In this document: positions 1-5,751 of the stretch, one piece after another | Layout: the number at the start of each line of letters is the position of its first letter | How positions within the stretch are numbered: the stretch's first letter is position 1 | Assembly: GCA_027080405.1 (NCBI GenBank) | Contig: JALWSL010000355.1 | Location: forward strand, 1-6,044 | Source: Planctomycetaceae bacterium | Lineage (GTDB): Bacteria > Planctomycetota > Planctomycetia > Planctomycetales > Planctomycetaceae | Length of the DNA stretch: 6,044 nucleotides | Direction: 5' to 3' | The notes under the pieces: model-generated | The model's input: only the letters and a program-made list of their open reading frames with translations | Told to the model about the DNA's origin: nothing | The model's database searches: none | Position numbers and translations under genes: made by a program

Positions 1-1037
1 TGATGGAATCGATCGATATGGAAACAATTTACGAGAACATCGAACGCTCGCTCGAAGCCCACCTTTTTTATCAACGGGATCGACACTACACAATACATGA
101 AGACGAAATCGTTATTGTCGATGAATCGACCGGACGCTTGATGCCCGGCCGCAAATGGCAAAACGGATTGCATCAAGCCATTGAGGCCAAGGAAAATTTG
201 CCCATCACCTCACCCACAACCGATGCAGCACGCATTACCGTGCAACGATTTTTTCAGCAATACAAACACCTTGCCGGAATGACCGGAACAGCCTGGAACG
301 GCAAAAGAGAATTGAAAAAAACGTACCGCTTGCAGGTGCGACGCATTCCGACTGACCGCAAATGCGTGCGAAAAAAATGGCCAACACGCGTTTTTGTCTC
401 CCAACAGGCCAAGTATGAAGCGATCGTGGAAAGTTTAACCGAACTGCTCACACAGAACCGGGCGGTCCTGATCGGAACGCCCTCGGTAGCCGCTTCGGAA
501 AGACTCAGTGCTGCTCTGAAAGAAAAAAATATCAAGCATGAGGTTCTCAATGCACGCTATCATGAAATCGAAGCTGAAATCATTGCCAGAGCGGGCCAGA
601 AAGCAGCCATTACAATTGCCACCAATATGGCTGGCCGAGGAACGGATATCAAGCTTTCCCCAGAGGTTGCCCAAGCTGGCGGTCTGCATGTCATCGCAAC
701 TGAAATGCACAGCTCCGCACGGATTGACAGACAACTCGTCGGACGGTGCGCCCGACAGGGAGACCCGGGAACGTACCAGTTTTTTCTTTCGCTTGAAGAC
801 GAACTGCTCACTTCACTCCCACCCGATCGAGTGAAACGATTGCAAAACAGGGCACTGAAAATCAGTCGGGGAGAGCTTCCTGCACGCTGGGTCGGGCTAT
901 TCAGAAAAACACAGCGGTTTCTGGAACGGCATCATTACAAACAGCGTAAAGAAATGCTGAAACATGAAAAAAAACAGATGGAAACATATAGACGGATCGG
1001 ATTAAATCCGTTTCTGGAAGCAGCGGAACAGAGCTGA
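1..1037 (+). CDS. SecA-like ATPase, shortened paralogue (5' end outside window)
   Basis: This is the C-terminal 344 or so residues of a SecA-family ATPase; the reading frame is open at the left edge, so the first ATG is probably internal. Numbering from base 3, SecA signatures occur in order: GRLMPGR (44-50), HQAIEAKE (57-64), AGMTGTA (91-97), the NBD2 segment VLNARYHEIEAEI (181-193), TIATNMAGRGTDIKL (204-218), and the motif VI region RQLVGRCARQGDPG (243-256), with the arginine-finger arginines kept. After LSLEDELL the protein has only about 75 more residues, matching the start of the helical scaffold (KTQRFLERHHYKQRKEML). The helical wing, two-helix finger and zinc-binding tail of housekeeping SecA are absent. 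Walker A and DEAD motifs would lie upstream, out of view. By family, SecA powers protein movement through SecYEG; a form without the finger may have another job. The periplasmic adaptor gene follows after 92 bases, so co-transcription is likely. Family assignment is firm; function is open. Confidence 0.9.
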   Translation, partial: MESIDMETIYENIERSLEAHLFYQRDRHYTIHEDEIVIVDESTGRLMPGRKWQNGLHQAIEAKENLPITSPTTDAARITVQRFFQQYKHLAGMTGTAWNGKRELKKTYRLQVRRIPTDRKCVRKKWPTRVFVSQQAKYEAIVESLTELLTQNRAVLIGTPSVAASERLSAALKEKNIKHEVLNARYHEIEAEIIARAGQKAAITIATNMAGRGTDIKLSPEVAQAGGLHVIATEMHSSARIDRQLVGRCARQGDPGTYQFFLSLEDELLTSLPPDRVKRLQNRALKISRGELPARWVGLFRKTQRFLERHHYKQRKEMLKHEKKQMETYRRIGLNPFLEAAEQS

Positions 1038-1119
1038 TTCCTGTTCAGGCGGGCCTCGGGGTATACAGAATCGCCCCCTCAATGATACAGTAGCCATCAA
1101 AGGCGAATTGGATTTCGAA

Positions 1120-1125
1120 AAGGAG
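1120..1125 (+). promoter_or_regulatory. Ribosome binding site of the adaptor gene
   Basis: AAGGAG lies 4 bases before the ATG at 1130. It decides the start against other in-frame possibilities and against the overlapping frame that opens at 1108. The good match suggests the adaptor is translated independently, even if it is transcribed together with the SecA-like gene. Confidence 0.7.
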
Positions 1126-1129
1126 CAAA

Positions 1130-2038
1130 ATGATCCATTCATCAAGACACCATTTTTATTGGGTATGTTCGCTGGTTATTGGGTTTACGGCCAGCGGCAG
1201 CGTTTGTTTTGCGCAAGAAACACTCACCTCATCTGGCAACGGGGTCATCCGCGTTCCCAACTGTTCGATGGAGCCTCTTTACAGGGCGAAAGTCGCTTCA
1301 GACAGGCCAGGCGTTTTGGCGGAATTGAAACTTGAAGAAGGCGATCCCGTTAAAAGTGGGCAGGTCGTCGCCAGGTTGAGGGACGATGTTGCCCGGGCAA
1401 CAGTCGCGATTGCCAAAAAACAGGCGGAAAATGACATCGAAGTGCGCCTGGCACAAAAAACAAGTGAGGTGGCCAAAGCTGAACTTGAACAGGCAAAGCA
1501 GATGAACGCGGGGCCTGGATTACAGGTTGTGACCCGCTATGAATTACGTCGATTGCAACTTTCTGCAGAACAGACGGAACTTCAAATTGAACAGGCGGAA
1601 AACGAACTGGAGGTGAGGAAACTTCAGCTAATCGAAGCGATCGAGCGACTCAAGGAATACCTGGTGATCAGCCCGATTGATGGGATGGTCACCCGACGGT
1701 TTCTGACATCGGGAGAGTCTGTCCAACAGGGAGGCAACATTGTCGAGGTGACAAACTTCAAGATTCTGAAAGTGATCGGGAATATCGAAGTGGTTGATGC
1801 CTTCAAGATAAAGGTCGGAGATCCTGTCATCGTTCGACTGGAAGATCCGACGATATCAGCCCGGATCGACAATGCCACCTTCAACGGTAAAATCCGCTTT
1901 ATCGACGGTTCCGTTTCTCCCATTGCCCAGAAAGTGCGAATCTGGGCGGAAGTAGAAAATCCGGAGGGGTTATTACTCCCCGGCTTGCGGGCGGTCATGG
2001 AAATACGACCGACAACCAGAACGGCCAAAGCGAACTGA
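1130..2038 (+). CDS. HlyD/RND-type periplasmic adaptor (membrane fusion protein)
   Basis: The 302-residue exported protein has the layout of efflux-pump periplasmic adaptors. A signal peptide covers about 1-28 (hydrophobic WVCSLVIGFTASGSV, likely cut after CFA). The first half of a lipoyl/biotinyl-like domain follows at about 51-84 (GVLAELKLEEGDPVKSGQVV). A long charged alpha-helical hairpin spans about 86-175, rich in Ala, Glu, Lys and Gln. The second lipoyl half is at about 178-209 (SPIDGMVTRRFLTSGESVQQGG). A beta-barrel domain occupies about 211-295, ending in the typical LLLPGLRAVMEI strand. It is short: nothing remains for the usual membrane-proximal domain. Adaptors of this family join an inner-membrane transporter to an outer-membrane channel, but neither partner is visible here; the only plausible partners are upstream. 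The convergent HtrA gene closes the unit, and I see no clear intrinsic terminator in the 115-base gap. The family is clear; the cargo is unknown. Confidence 0.88.
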   Translation: MIHSSRHHFYWVCSLVIGFTASGSVCFAQETLTSSGNGVIRVPNCSMEPLYRAKVASDRPGVLAELKLEEGDPVKSGQVVARLRDDVARATVAIAKKQAENDIEVRLAQKTSEVAKAELEQAKQMNAGPGLQVVTRYELRRLQLSAEQTELQIEQAENELEVRKLQLIEAIERLKEYLVISPIDGMVTRRFLTSGESVQQGGNIVEVTNFKILKVIGNIEVVDAFKIKVGDPVIVRLEDPTISARIDNATFNGKIRFIDGSVSPIAQKVRIWAEVENPEGLLLPGLRAVMEIRPTTRTAKAN

Positions 2039-2153
2039 CAGACATTCTTCATCAGTCCCTTTGGGCAGTGAAGCAACCGTGCCGGTTCGGGGGGCAGACA
2101 AACAGCCGGCGTGATGTGACTGTTGAAGGAGAACAGGGCAGAAACGAGACTTC

Positions 2154-3335
2154 CTACTTGTTCTTTCCCAGCCACTTTTTATGGAGAGGGGCTTCAGAAC
2201 GTCTTTCAAGATCATCTCGATCTCCCAGCGTGACCGCCAACGTCTGCCTTCTTCCGCGACGCAGGATGATTGTCTTGACCGTTGTATTGACGGCCGTCAG
2301 TGAAACAATATTGATCAAATGATTTTCATCCTGAATTTCGACACCGCCAAAATAGAGAATGACATCATCCGGTTGAAGCCCTGATCGTGAAGCGGGTGTC
2401 TGATTGTAAACTTCGACAACACGAGCACCGCGAACACGATCCAGGCCCAGTTTCAGAGCCGTTTCGCGATCAAAATCGGGATCGAGCTTGACCCCCAAAT
2501 AAGCCCTGCGAACAGCATTGTGGGCAACCAGTTGCTCAGCGATGTAGCGAACCAGATTGCTGGGAATACTGAATCCGATCCCCTCATTCCCACCACTGTT
2601 GGAAGCAATCGCGGTGTTAATGCCAATAACACGACCGTTCATATCGATCAGGGGACCACCGCTGTTCCCCGGATTGATCGCCGCATCTGTTTGGAGAAAA
2701 TCCTGATTGATAACCCCGTTCGCATCACCAAGACGGAGCGAACGTCGCCCTTTTGCGCTGATGATACCGAACGTGACCGACTGACTCAAACCGAACGGGC
2801 TGCCCATCGCGAGAACCATGTGTCCGATATGAACCGTATCACTGTCTCCCCAGCGTCCTGGTTGTACCCGGGTTTCATTGATCATCAAGACCGCGATGTC
2901 GGACTTTTCATCTGTTCTGACATCGATCGGTGTAATGGTGCGCCCATCGTGCAACTGAATGACAATATCCTGCAAATCCGCCCCTGCAACCACGTGCCGA
3001 TTGGTTACCACAAATGGAGTCTTCGATTTTGGACTGACCATAATCACGCCAGAACCTGTTTCTTCGACCAACCCTGAAGTTGCCGTTCGCCGTTCACTTT
3101 GAATATGAACAACGCTGGGAGTTGCAATCTGCGAAATTCGGGAGAGGAGCTGAGACCCGTCAGTCAATGATGTTTTCGCCCCAGCCAGTTGACGATATAC
3201 CTGATCGACCGCAGTGGCGCTGATATGATCGGCATGTACGGAATTCCGCATGTCCGCGTCACGTCCGCTCAATCCGAGAATCACACCTGCAAGAAAAAAA
3301 AGGCTCGAAAGAAATAACGCGGTTGTCCTGCTCAT
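2154..3335 (-). CDS. HtrA/DegS-like serine protease with one PDZ domain
   Basis: This 393-residue envelope protease belongs to the trypsin-like S1C (HtrA/Deg) family. Residues 6-22 form a hydrophobic segment (ALFLSSLFFLAGVILGL) that reads as a signal anchor, so the protease domain should face the periplasm. The triad is complete: His114 in TNRHVVAG, Asp146 in DEKSDIAVL, and Ser225 in NPGNSGGPL. LQTDAAINPGNSGG and EGIGFSIPSNLV are standard Deg landmarks. One PDZ domain lies at about 278-372 (AYLGVKL, then SRSGLQPDDVILYFGG). With a membrane anchor and a single PDZ domain it resembles DegS more than two-PDZ DegP. DegS cleaves an anti-sigma factor in stress signalling, but no anti-sigma gene is seen here, so its substrate is unknown. 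The frame is open to an ATG at 3434, but the ATG at 3335 has a good ribosome binding site and places the anchor at the N-terminus. It stands alone, convergent with the adaptor gene. Confidence 0.94.
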   Translation of the reverse strand: MSRTTALFLSSLFFLAGVILGLSGRDADMRNSVHADHISATAVDQVYRQLAGAKTSLTDGSQLLSRISQIATPSVVHIQSERRTATSGLVEETGSGVIMVSPKSKTPFVVTNRHVVAGADLQDIVIQLHDGRTITPIDVRTDEKSDIAVLMINETRVQPGRWGDSDTVHIGHMVLAMGSPFGLSQSVTFGIISAKGRRSLRLGDANGVINQDFLQTDAAINPGNSGGPLIDMNGRVIGINTAIASNSGGNEGIGFSIPSNLVRYIAEQLVAHNAVRRAYLGVKLDPDFDRETALKLGLDRVRGARVVEVYNQTPASRSGLQPDDVILYFGGVEIQDENHLINIVSLTAVNTTVKTIILRRGRRQTLAVTLGDRDDLERRSEAPLHKKWLGKNK

Positions 3336-3341
3336 CGGGAA

Positions 3342-3347
3342 CCTCTT
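3342..3347 (-). promoter_or_regulatory. Ribosome binding site fixing the HtrA start
   Basis: Read on the minus strand, AAGAGG lies 6 bases before the ATG at 3335. This favours that start over the upstream in-frame ATG at 3434, which would add 33 residues without protease or signal features ahead of the membrane anchor. Confidence 0.6.
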
Positions 3348-3492
3348 CGGGTAAAGTGAACGGGGCGGTCCCGTCTGTTTTGGATAATCAAAACTCGCCA
3401 CATCCACTGGCATCAAGTAGCAACAGGCGTTCAACCCTTGCGACTTCGCTTCGTCCCTGAATCCTGCACTTTCCCCTTCTGGAAAATGAGGA

Positions 3493-3507
3493 TTGACTAG
3501 AAGTCAA
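3493..3507. promoter_or_regulatory. Dyad symmetry upstream of the HtrA gene
   Basis: TTGACT and AGTCAA are perfect inverted 6-mers separated by AGA, about 160 bases upstream of the HtrA start. The shape fits an operator half-site pair, and the TTGACT read on the minus strand could also be a -35 element. No convincing -10 follows at the right distance (the region reads CATTTTCCAG). This is seen in the sequence; the regulatory role is only a guess. Confidence 0.25.
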
Positions 3508-3739
3508 ATCGGCTGGAGAATATTTGCAGTGATAATCAATCCCTGGAACTGACAGTCGCCAGAACGGTTTTGCTCGGCCGATTCCTCATAACTGGACTGA
3601 CTCGTTCATTCCGGTCTTGCAAAAAAGGCGCGACCTCTACACCACACAGGGCAGTTATAACCCTCTGTACTGGATCATTTCGAATAACCCGTAGAGATCG
3701 AAAAAGGCGTGGTCATATTCGGCACAACCGGAACAGCAC

Positions 3740-3770
3740 AAAAAATTAGACCACCCGTAGATACAGGGCG
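3740..3770 (-). terminator. Weak terminator-like hairpin after asd
   Basis: On the minus strand, about 50 bases past the asd stop, CGCCC can pair with GGGTG (one G-U pair) around a 9-base loop, and a run of six T follows a few bases later. The stem is short and the T-run is not adjacent, so this is only a possible intrinsic terminator. Confidence 0.25.
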
Positions 3771-3818
3771 TATTCATACAACCATCATTACCATGGTGGC
3801 GTGTGCTGCCCCTCTGTT

Positions 3819-4838
3819 TTAGACACCGGTCAATTTTTGCTGTTCGGCCAGAAGCTCGGCGATTTGGACTGCGTTGGTGGCAGCCCCTTTTCGCAGGTTA
3901 TCACTGACGCACCAGAAACTTAATCCGTTCGGGTGCGAAATGTCCCTGCGGATTCGGCCAACAAAAACATCATTGGAACCGTCGCAGTTGGATGGCATCG
4001 GGTAAACCGATTCGTTCAGGTTATCAAGCACCTGAATTCCCGGAAACGCTGCAAATGCTTCTCTTGCCTGTTCGGGAGAAATGGGCGATTCTGTTTCCAC
4101 CGTGATCGATTCGCTATGGCAATTCCAAACCGGAATACGCACGCAGGTCGGGTTGATCTGAATGGAATCGTCTCCCAGGATTTTGCGGGTTTCGTAGACC
4201 ATTTTCATCTCTTCACTGGTATAACCTTCGTATTTTTCACTGCCGATTTGTGGAATCGCATTGAATGCAATCGGATGCTGAAAAACCTTATATTCGTAGT
4301 CTCTGTTTTCGAGACGCGCTTTGCTCCCCTGCACAAGATCTTCGTCTCCCTGCACGCCCGCCCCACTGGTTGCCTGATAGGTACTGACGATAACCCGCCG
4401 AATCGGGGAGATATCGTGAAGCGGCTTCATCGCGACCACCATCTGAGTGGTAGAGCAGTTCGGACTGGAAATAATCCCTTTGGCATTTAGCGCATCTTGC
4501 GGATTGATCTCGGGGATGACCAGTGCCACATCGTCGTTCATTCGCCAATAACCCGATTCATCAATCACTTTTGCGCCCGCTTCAATCGCGGAAGGAAGAT
4601 ATTCAGCGGCGATGTCATCGGGAGTAGAGGCAATGACCAGATCGGTATTCGCGAACGCATCTTTCGTCAATTCTTCAACAACAATTTCTTCCCCTTTGAA
4701 AGAGATCGTTTTCCCGGCTGAACGAGCCGATGCAAGAAAGCGGAATTTCTTCGCCTCGAAATTTCTTTCTTCAAGCAACTCGATAATAATTTGGCCAACA
4801 GCCCCGGTGGCTCCCACTAACGCAACGGTATCAAACAC
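3819..4838 (-). CDS. asd: Aspartate-semialdehyde dehydrogenase
   Basis: The enzyme reduces aspartyl-4-phosphate to aspartate-4-semialdehyde with NADPH, the branch point to lysine/diaminopimelate, threonine and methionine; it is cytoplasmic. Counting from the GTG start (339 residues, normal for the family), the nucleotide-binding loop VGATGAVGQ is at 8-16. The catalytic cysteine is Cys128 in SSPNCSTTQ, the active-site glutamine is Gln155 in STYQATSGAG, and the general-base histidine is His241 in RIPVWNCHSESI. The C-terminal FVGRIRRD and GLSFWCVSDNLRKGAATNAVQIAELL are typical. The Cys before the histidine (many relatives have Gly) also occurs in proteobacterial enzymes, so it is not a defect. 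The frame is open to a TTG at 4853, but a GGAG motif sits 6 bases before the GTG at 4838, giving an N-terminus MFDTVALVGATG that begins directly at the Rossmann strand. No other lysine-pathway gene is adjacent. Confidence 0.96.
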   Translation of the reverse strand: MFDTVALVGATGAVGQIIIELLEERNFEAKKFRFLASARSAGKTISFKGEEIVVEELTKDAFANTDLVIASTPDDIAAEYLPSAIEAGAKVIDESGYWRMNDDVALVIPEINPQDALNAKGIISSPNCSTTQMVVAMKPLHDISPIRRVIVSTYQATSGAGVQGDEDLVQGSKARLENRDYEYKVFQHPIAFNAIPQIGSEKYEGYTSEEMKMVYETRKILGDDSIQINPTCVRIPVWNCHSESITVETESPISPEQAREAFAAFPGIQVLDNLNESVYPMPSNCDGSNDVFVGRIRRDISHPNGLSFWCVSDNLRKGAATNAVQIAELLAEQQKLTGV

Positions 4839-4844
4839 CTGGTT

Positions 4845-4848
4845 CTCC
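4845..4848 (-). promoter_or_regulatory. asd: Ribosome binding site deciding the GTG start of asd
   Basis: GGAG on the minus strand lies 6 bases before the GTG at 4838-4836. The alternative TTG start at 4853 has only GAAG two bases away, too close to serve well. This site is the main reason for choosing the shorter protein. Confidence 0.55.
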
Positions 4849-4980
4849 AACAATGCTTCAAAACATCAAATTTGGCGATCCCAAATCGTCCAGTTCACCG
4901 AATCGCCCCTGCTCATCGAACGGCCATTGTGACACATTCGCTCCGTTGTTCAATTCAGTCGGGCAGAAATACGTTTTGCA

Positions 4981-5008
4981 TTGACGAAATAGTTGAATTG
5001 ATCAGAAT
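4981..5008 (+). promoter_or_regulatory. Possible sigma-70-type promoter before the ADP-ribosylglycohydrolase remnant
   Basis: TTGACG (4981-4986) and CAGAAT (5003-5008) are separated by 16 bases and resemble -35 and -10 elements; the -10 matches the consensus at four of six positions. A transcript starting near 5015 would put the ATG at 5034 after a leader of about 20 bases. Planctomycete promoters are poorly defined, so this is tentative. Confidence 0.2.
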
Positions 5009-5033
5009 GAACGCGGGAAGAATGGGTATTCAT

Positions 5034-5360
5034 ATGAATAATGAAGCGGTCATTGGCAGTTTGCTCGGAACCGCGATTGGCGATGCGTCAGGCTTGCCTT
5101 ACGGTTGGAATCAAACAGTAAAATCAAATGCACCACAGAGACACGGAGAGCACGGAGAAGTATCACGCCAGGCCGCAAAGACGCCAGGAGTTTTCCATAT
5201 TGGATTCCCAAACGAAGGTAATTCAAAGGCCGCATGGAATCCAGTATGCAAATATTTTTCTCCTCTTTTCCTTATCCTTTGCGTCTTCGTGTCTTTGCGT
5301 GATACCTTTTGCTCGCAACGGTCAATCATTGCAAGCGGAACGGCGCCAGCCGTCCGGTAG
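5034..5360 (+). pseudogene. N-terminal remnant of an ADP-ribosylglycohydrolase-family gene
   Basis: The first 24 or so codons from the ATG at 5034 read MNNEAVIGSLLGTAIGDASG then LPYG. This closely follows the opening helix of ADP-ribosylglycohydrolase (DraG/ARH-like) proteins, where the GDAxGxP(Y/F) segment begins the metal-binding fold. After about residue 31 the frame enters a low-complexity palindromic repeat (from 5131) and ends at a TAG at 5358-5360. The later metal-binding motifs (such as SDDT) are missing, so no active enzyme can be made. Just past the repeat the same frame reads RSIIASGTAPAVR, faintly like the helix after the first metal-binding motif in this family; that may be chance. 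In-frame ATGs at 5007 and 5022 are alternative starts. In this family the intact protein would remove ADP-ribose from proteins or small molecules. The N-terminal match is short, so confidence is moderate. Confidence 0.5.
5131..5310. repeat. Dispersed-type palindromic repeat element with nested inverted repeats
   Basis: The left end (5131-5160) is the purine-rich CACCACAGAGACACGGAGAG followed by CACGGAGAAG, a sequence type I recognise as widespread in bacterial genomes and often mistranslated as small HRDTESTEK-like proteins. Two pairs of inverted repeats nest inside. GTATCACGC at 5160-5168 pairs with GCGTGATAC at 5297-5305. CATATTGGATTCC at 5196-5208 pairs with GGAATCCAGTATG at 5236-5248 (12 of 13 Watson-Crick, one G-U, 27-base loop). 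CGCAAAGAC (5174-5182) also has its reverse complement at 5291-5299. As RNA or single-stranded DNA it could fold into a long imperfect hairpin. It carries no credible protein. It interrupts the ADP-ribosylglycohydrolase-like frame. The exact right border is uncertain, and I see no target duplication. Confidence 0.7.
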
Positions 5361-5370
5361 TGGCCACCCC

Positions 5371-5716
5371 GCTACAATAGTGATGGTAAACACGTCTCAC
5401 AGTCCGTGGTATAAAACATAAACAAGGGCACCCGGCCAGTCGGATGACCAATCGTTTCACTGTTTTGCAGGCATGAGAAAACTTTTAACCATCCTCAATG
5501 TAATGATTGGCTGGACAGCGCCAGGTTTGTTTTGAAATATTCCGTAATTCTTTTAGTACATACATGTTACGCTTCAATGTTAAAATAGATAGCACTCAGA
5601 CATCCATTTGCCACAATTTGTTTCATGTGAACACGTTAGTTCAATATTGACTCTGAACCTGGCGCTGTCCAGTTAGAGAAGGAAAAAAATGGAACGAAAA
5701 TGAAATCGTCACTTGA
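5371..5716 (+). mobile_element. Decayed IS110-family transposase C-terminus, split by a MITE-like insert
   Basis: From 5473 the frame reads MRKLLTILNVMI, closely matching the conserved C-terminal segment of IS110-family transposases (typically MRKLLTILNxM followed by a short Arg/Trp/Asn tail). The frame then runs into the inverted-repeat element at 5509-5674. Removing that element joins ATT (5506-5508) to AGA (5675-5677) and continues in frame as REGKKWNENEIVT with a stop at 5714-5716, a plausible IS110 tail. Upstream in the same frame, PATIVMVNTSHSPWYKT ends at a TAA (5419-5421), followed by TRAPGQSDDQSFHCFAG. Its spacing to MRKLL (23 residues from SPW) resembles that between the NP motif and MRKLL in IS110 proteins. 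Nothing of the N-terminal DEDD catalytic domain is present. This is a dead fragment; the family call rests on one strong motif and the in-frame rejoining. Confidence 0.5.
5511..5672. mobile_element. MITE-like element with perfect 17-bp terminal inverted repeats
   Basis: CTGGACAGCGCCAGGTT (5511-5527) and its exact reverse complement (5656-5672) bound 128 bases of AT-rich, non-coding DNA. An AATATT palindrome sits 8 bases inside the left repeat and 7 bases inside the right one, which extends the symmetry. Each repeat also contains an internal CTGG...CCAG mini-dyad. There is no transposase, so it would need one in trans. If the element is 5509-5672, a TT dinucleotide flanks it on both sides (5507-5508 and 5673-5674), consistent with a 2-bp target duplication, though two bases could match by chance. 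It sits inside the IS110-like tail. The parent IS family is not recognised. Confidence 0.72.
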
Positions 5717-5751
5717 TTTTCAAGACAGTCGCTACGAAGAAATGCCCCAGA

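Larger units (their letters stand above)
3336..3818. other. Gene-free tract between the HtrA gene and asd
   Basis: These 483 bases hold no reading frame that looks like a protein and no tRNA or rRNA. The HtrA upstream region (promoter not identifiable by eye) and the asd 3' region share it. Visible structure is limited to a 15-base dyad at 3493-3507, a weak terminator-like hairpin near 3740-3770, and scattered short repeats: AAAAAGGCG at 3622 and 3701, and ACCCGTAGA twice near 3690 and 3755. A small RNA or decayed gene cannot be excluded, but nothing positive supports one. Confidence 0.5.

Noticed and set aside
1108..1335. A short + strand frame overlapping the start of the adaptor gene
   Set aside because: It has no ribosome binding site of its own and overlaps the signal peptide and lipoyl domain of the real gene in another frame.
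2039..2153. Terminator between the convergent adaptor and HtrA genes
   Set aside because: GCCGG/CCGGC and CTGTT/AACAG pairings exist but have long loops or short stems and no following T-run.
1624..2175. A 183-residue open frame on the - strand over the adaptor gene
   Set aside because: It is antisense to a well-supported gene with signal peptide and lipoyl domains, and its translation has no recognisable features.
2520..3077. A 185-residue open frame on the + strand inside the HtrA gene
   Set aside because: It lies wholly antisense to a protein with an intact catalytic triad and family motifs, and its translation shows no recognisable domain.
3642..3670. Imperfect hairpin CACAGGG...CCCTCTG in the tract downstream of asd
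   Set aside because: One internal mismatch, a 9-base loop and no T-run or conserved motif; it is within what chance produces in 480 bases.
3933..4490. A 185-residue open frame on the + strand inside asd
   Set aside because: It is a shadow of asd, whose active-site motifs are all in the opposite-strand frame.
5050..5421. Several small proteins on both strands across the palindromic repeat (HRDTESTEK-like and LRALRVSVV-like)
   Set aside because: Their sequence is only the translation of the repeat; such products are a known annotation artefact of this repeat type.
5683..5724. Hairpin CTTGA-TTT-TCAAG with an A7 tract, as a terminator for the right-edge minus-strand gene
   Set aside because: The stem is only 5 bp and AT-rich, and the T-run on the minus strand begins about 22 bases away, so it does not fit an intrinsic terminator.
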